From: CAZVAO01 sp964625175
Lineage (GTDB): Bacteria; Bacillota; UBA994; PWPR01
Assembly (NCBI GenBank): GCA_964625175.1
Contig: CAZVAO010000056.1
Coordinates: forward strand, 1-15,256
Reading direction: 5' to 3'
Length of the DNA: 15,256 bases
Made by a program: the position numbers and the translations under genes. Numbering within the stretch: the stretch's first letter is position 1; every line of letters starts with the position of its first letter. Below are positions 13,374-15,256 of this stretch, piece after piece. The notes under the pieces were generated by a model. That model searched no databases, was not told where the DNA came from, and saw only the letters and a list, made by a program, of their open reading frames with translations.

Positions 13374-14702
13374 ATGACAAATAAATGGCAAGAGTTCAGC
13401 GATTTTGTCGAAAATTTGATGAATGAACACCATATAGCGGGTGTTGCAGTGGCGGTTAGTAAAGATCATACCATTCAGTTTATGGAGGGCTTTGGCTATC
13501 GCAATCGAGCCAAGAAATTGCCGGTGACACCCGATACGGTTATGGGAATTGCCTCGGTCAGTAAATCCTTCACAGCCGTTCAAATTATGCGCTTGGCGGC
13601 TCAAGGCATCTTGGATGTTGAGGATTTGGTCATCAAGCACCTACCAGAACTCAAAATTGCAGATCTCGATATGAATAAAGTGAAGATTAAGCATCTGTTG
13701 TCACACACGACGGGTCTCCCACCCGCTGAAAGGCACCAAGATCATCCAACCTTTGATATTCATATGGATTATTTGAAGCACTATGACACCCATAAGATGG
13801 GGGAACCAGGGGAATATTTCTCTTATGCTAACGATACGTTTCTGCTCTTGGGTGCGATCATCGAGAAATATACGGGATGTAAGTATGCACGCCATATGAC
13901 GCGTTTGCTCGATGAATTGGAGATGTACAACTCTTCCTATTATATAGAAGAAATTGAAAAGTTAGCGGAGATCACTGAGAATTATATCTACAACAAAGCT
14001 AAGGATCAATGGGTTGCTCAGCCCTGGCCCCATTTAGGTGTTTTTGAAGTGGGTGGGGGTGTTCGCTCCTCGGTAAAAGACCTGCTACACTACGGTGAGA
14101 TGTATGTCAGTGATGGCAAATATGCGGGTAAACAACTCATCCCACAGGGACATCTACAGAGAATGTGGCAGCCCATGTATGAAACGGCTCCAGGTCAGTA
14201 CTACTGTTTTGCTTTAAAGAGTCGCCCAAACTATGGAAAAGGTGTTACCTTAGTCGAGCACAGCGGTGGACAACCAGGGGTCGCATCGAATTTCGGATTT
14301 GTTCCTGAAGAAAATCTGGTTGTAGCCGTTTTGACCAATACTAGCGGTTCACCAGCGAATCTAATTTGGCAAGCAGCGGTCAATACGGCACTTGGGCTAC
14401 CTATTGAGCAGGGACTTTACCCCAAATATGAAACACTAACCGATTTGTCATTAGAGCCATTCGTAGGCTATTATAATTGTGATGAGGGTGGAAACATCTT
14501 GATTTATTTAGAGGATGGTCAATTGAAAGCCTTATCTAATGGAGAGGTATTGACGCTAAAAATGATTGCGACGGATACGTTGGTCATCAATGAGCGAAAA
14601 TCAAGAAATAGCCTGCGCTTCTTCTTCAAGGATGATCCCAATAAGGCTTGGGCTGTTATGGCTGGCTCAAGGATGCTGCAGAGAACGATAGAGGAACAAT
14701 AG
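13374..14702 (+). CDS. Serine hydrolase, class C beta-lactamase/CubicO family
   Basis: Penicillin-binding-protein-fold serine hydrolase of 442 residues, of the group that includes AmpC, esterase EstB and D-aminopeptidases. Catalytic motifs are intact: SxxK at Ser61-Lys64 (IASVSKSFTA), the Tyr-x-Asn motif at Tyr151-Asn153 (FSYANDT), and the third motif HSGG at 296-299 in place of KTG. The typical KHLLSHTTGLP is at 106-116. Residues about 345-442 form an added beta-rich C-terminal domain (LEPFVGYYNCDEGG onward), like the lipocalin-like tails of related peptidases. No signal peptide is seen, so cytoplasmic, unlike secreted beta-lactamases. GGGAGTG lies about 7 bases before the ATG. Oddity: its last codons (Ile-Glu-Glu-Gln-stop) coincide with the first units of an 11-bp tandem repeat, so the C-terminus may have been set by the repeat. 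No terminator is seen downstream. The substrate is unknown; it could be a peptide, ester or D-amino acid compound. Confidence 0.92.
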   Translation: MTNKWQEFSDFVENLMNEHHIAGVAVAVSKDHTIQFMEGFGYRNRAKKLPVTPDTVMGIASVSKSFTAVQIMRLAAQGILDVEDLVIKHLPELKIADLDMNKVKIKHLLSHTTGLPPAERHQDHPTFDIHMDYLKHYDTHKMGEPGEYFSYANDTFLLLGAIIEKYTGCKYARHMTRLLDELEMYNSSYYIEEIEKLAEITENYIYNKAKDQWVAQPWPHLGVFEVGGGVRSSVKDLLHYGEMYVSDGKYAGKQLIPQGHLQRMWQPMYETAPGQYYCFALKSRPNYGKGVTLVEHSGGQPGVASNFGFVPEENLVVAVLTNTSGSPANLIWQAAVNTALGLPIEQGLYPKYETLTDLSLEPFVGYYNCDEGGNILIYLEDGQLKALSNGEVLTLKMIATDTLVINERKSRNSLRFFFKDDPNKAWAVMAGSRMLQRTIEEQ

Positions 14703-14838
14703 CGGAACAGTGGTTGAGCAATAGTCAAGCAATAGTCAAGCAGTGGGCAAGCAGTGGGCAAGAAATCGTCAAGCAATGGTTGAGCAATAGTTGAACAGTG
14801 GTTGAACAATCGTCAAATAATGGCCGAGTAATCGTTAA
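14685..14838 (+). repeat. 11-bp tandem array, 14 degenerate units, overlapping the serine hydrolase stop
   Basis: Units align without gaps at 11-base intervals, for example GCAATAGTCAA twice (14718-14739), GCAGTGGGCAA twice (14740-14761), GCAATGGTTGA, GCAATAGTTGA and ACAGTGGTTGA. The approximate consensus is RCARTVGTYRA. The first two units (14685-14706) are degenerate and cover the end of the coding sequence, including its TAG stop at 14700-14702. Short frames through the array are repeat artefacts. Confidence 0.85.
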
Positions 14839-15145
14839 TGGTGCTGTACAATCACCCTGCCCAACTGACCAACTGCTCTGGTTGGTTGGATGAATACATA
14901 GTCAAACGAGAACTTTACCCACAGGGATGCTTTTGCCCTCATTTCGGCTCGTTAGGTATTGTAAAAATAGTTGGTTTTGTAGCAAGATTCTCACGTCGCT
15001 CTGCGCCTCAGAACGACAGCATAAAGATTATTGTTGGTTTGGTTTAATACATGATTGCGTTACCGCTCCAAACAGCGCTTGGCAATACCGCTTCTTTCCT
15101 TTTGTGCTCTTTGTGGTTTAACCTTTAAGTAGCCAGCTAGTTTTT
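14839..15145. other. Gene-free spacer with extragenic repeat remnants
   Basis: No supported gene. It contains a small hairpin (ACCAAC/GTTGGT near 14869-14888), the TGAGAATCTT element in inverted orientation (14984-15018), and a CTTTGTGGTTT repeat remnant (about 15096-15120). Two short open frames here cross these repeats and lack convincing protein character. Confidence 0.6.
14984..15018 (-). repeat. TGAGAATCTT extragenic repeat, inverted copy
   Basis: The minus strand reads TGTCGTTCTGAGGCGC then AGAGCGACGTGAGAATCTT, matching the element at 8870-8907 apart from a 3-base length difference and a few substitutions. Confidence 0.65.
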
Positions 15146-15178
15146 AAACTAGTTGAACAGTGGTCAAGTAATCGTTCA
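15146..15178 (+). repeat. Second short 11-bp array (three units)
   Basis: AAACTAGTTGA, ACAGTGGTCAA, GTAATCGTTCA: the same 11-bp family as at 14685-14838. The following 20 bases also resemble the sequence after the large array, so the two loci share a common right boundary. Confidence 0.65.
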
Positions 15179-15193
15179 TGATGTCGTATAATC

Positions 15194-15256
15194 CCCCTAG
15201 TCCCTAGTCCCTAGTCCCTAGTCCCTAGTCCCTAGTCCCTAGTCCCTAGTCCCTAG
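15194..15256 (+). repeat. Heptamer tandem array (TCCCTAG), runs to the window end
   Basis: Eight perfect TCCCTAG units (15201-15256) preceded by one variant CCCCTAG (15194-15200). The array is cut by the edge, so its full length is unknown. The period and C-rich composition recall the short tandemly repeated repetitive heptamers described in cyanobacteria, but this is only a resemblance. Confidence 0.95.

Noticed and set aside
13374..14702. True beta-lactamase (antibiotic resistance)
   Set aside because: There is no signal peptide, HSGG replaces KTG, and an extra C-terminal domain is present; the wider serine hydrolase family fits better.
14519..14809. Minus-strand 96-codon frame with repeated Leu/Ile/Ala/Gln/Pro motifs
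   Set aside because: Its repetitive sequence is simply the 11-bp array read backwards and the rest is antisense to the serine hydrolase.
14685..14838. CRISPR array
   Set aside because: Units are 11 bases with no spacers, and no cas gene is present; it is a plain tandem repeat.
14838..15121. Two short plus-strand frames (69 and 64 codons)
   Set aside because: They overlap each other in different frames across extragenic repeats and have no ribosome binding sites.
15194..15256. Telomere of a linear replicon
   Set aside because: The heptamer looks telomere-like at a sequence end, but the end is that of the window, and a degenerate relative occurs internally at 9115-9149; a slippage-prone repeat explains it better.

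Overview
The window looks like a chromosomal scaffold piece from a Gram-positive, probably clostridial (Bacillota) bacterium. The reasons are moderate GC, strong AGGAGG-type ribosome binding sites, some TTG/GTG starts, sigma-A-like promoters, and a gene mix typical of that group (YwrD-like gamma-glutamyltransferase, ABC-2 exporter pair, SPFH protein, MATE pumps). The phylum is an inference; there is no rRNA or tRNA to anchor it. A run of exactly 100 N (3480-3579) marks an assembly gap inside the ABC permease.

Layout. 1-1607 (minus): gamma-glutamyltransferase-family enzyme, nearly complete but cut by the left edge. 1857-3987 (plus): ABC ATPase and permease overlapping by 8 bp, closed by a perfect bidirectional terminator. 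4060-5418 (minus): MOP-superfamily flippase-like membrane protein with a good sigma-A promoter. 5606-8238 (plus): two-gene operon of a CapA-like metallophosphatase and an M24 creatinase/prolidase-type metallopeptidase. 8239-9208: a 1-kb gene-free island packed with palindromes, a diverged tandem duplication and widespread extragenic repeats. 9209-9307 (minus): a 32-residue single-pass membrane protein sharing overlapping promoters with the divergent MATE pump at 9374-10756. 11030-11887 (plus): prohibitin-like SPFH protein with a terminator-like hairpin in its leader. 12238-12912 (plus): probable SCP2-cupin fusion. 13007-13243 (minus): MoaD/ThiS-like carrier ending in Gly-Gly-Cys. 13374-14702 (plus): class C beta-lactamase-like serine hydrolase, whose stop codon lies inside an 11-bp tandem array. 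14685-15256: second repeat island, ending in eight perfect copies of a heptamer.

How the genes might work together. Several products act on peptide or gamma-glutamyl bonds: the GGT homologue, the M24 peptidase with its CapA partner, and the serine hydrolase (a family that includes D-aminopeptidases and esterases). Two MOP-superfamily transporters and an ABC exporter sit among them. This fits a region for handling peptide-like or poly-gamma-glutamate-like compounds, but only the CapA-M24 pair and the ABC pair are demonstrably co-transcribed by layout. I saw no phage, insertion sequence, CRISPR array or RNA gene. The least ordinary content is in the two repeat islands, in the GGC-ending carrier protein and in the small membrane protein gene.
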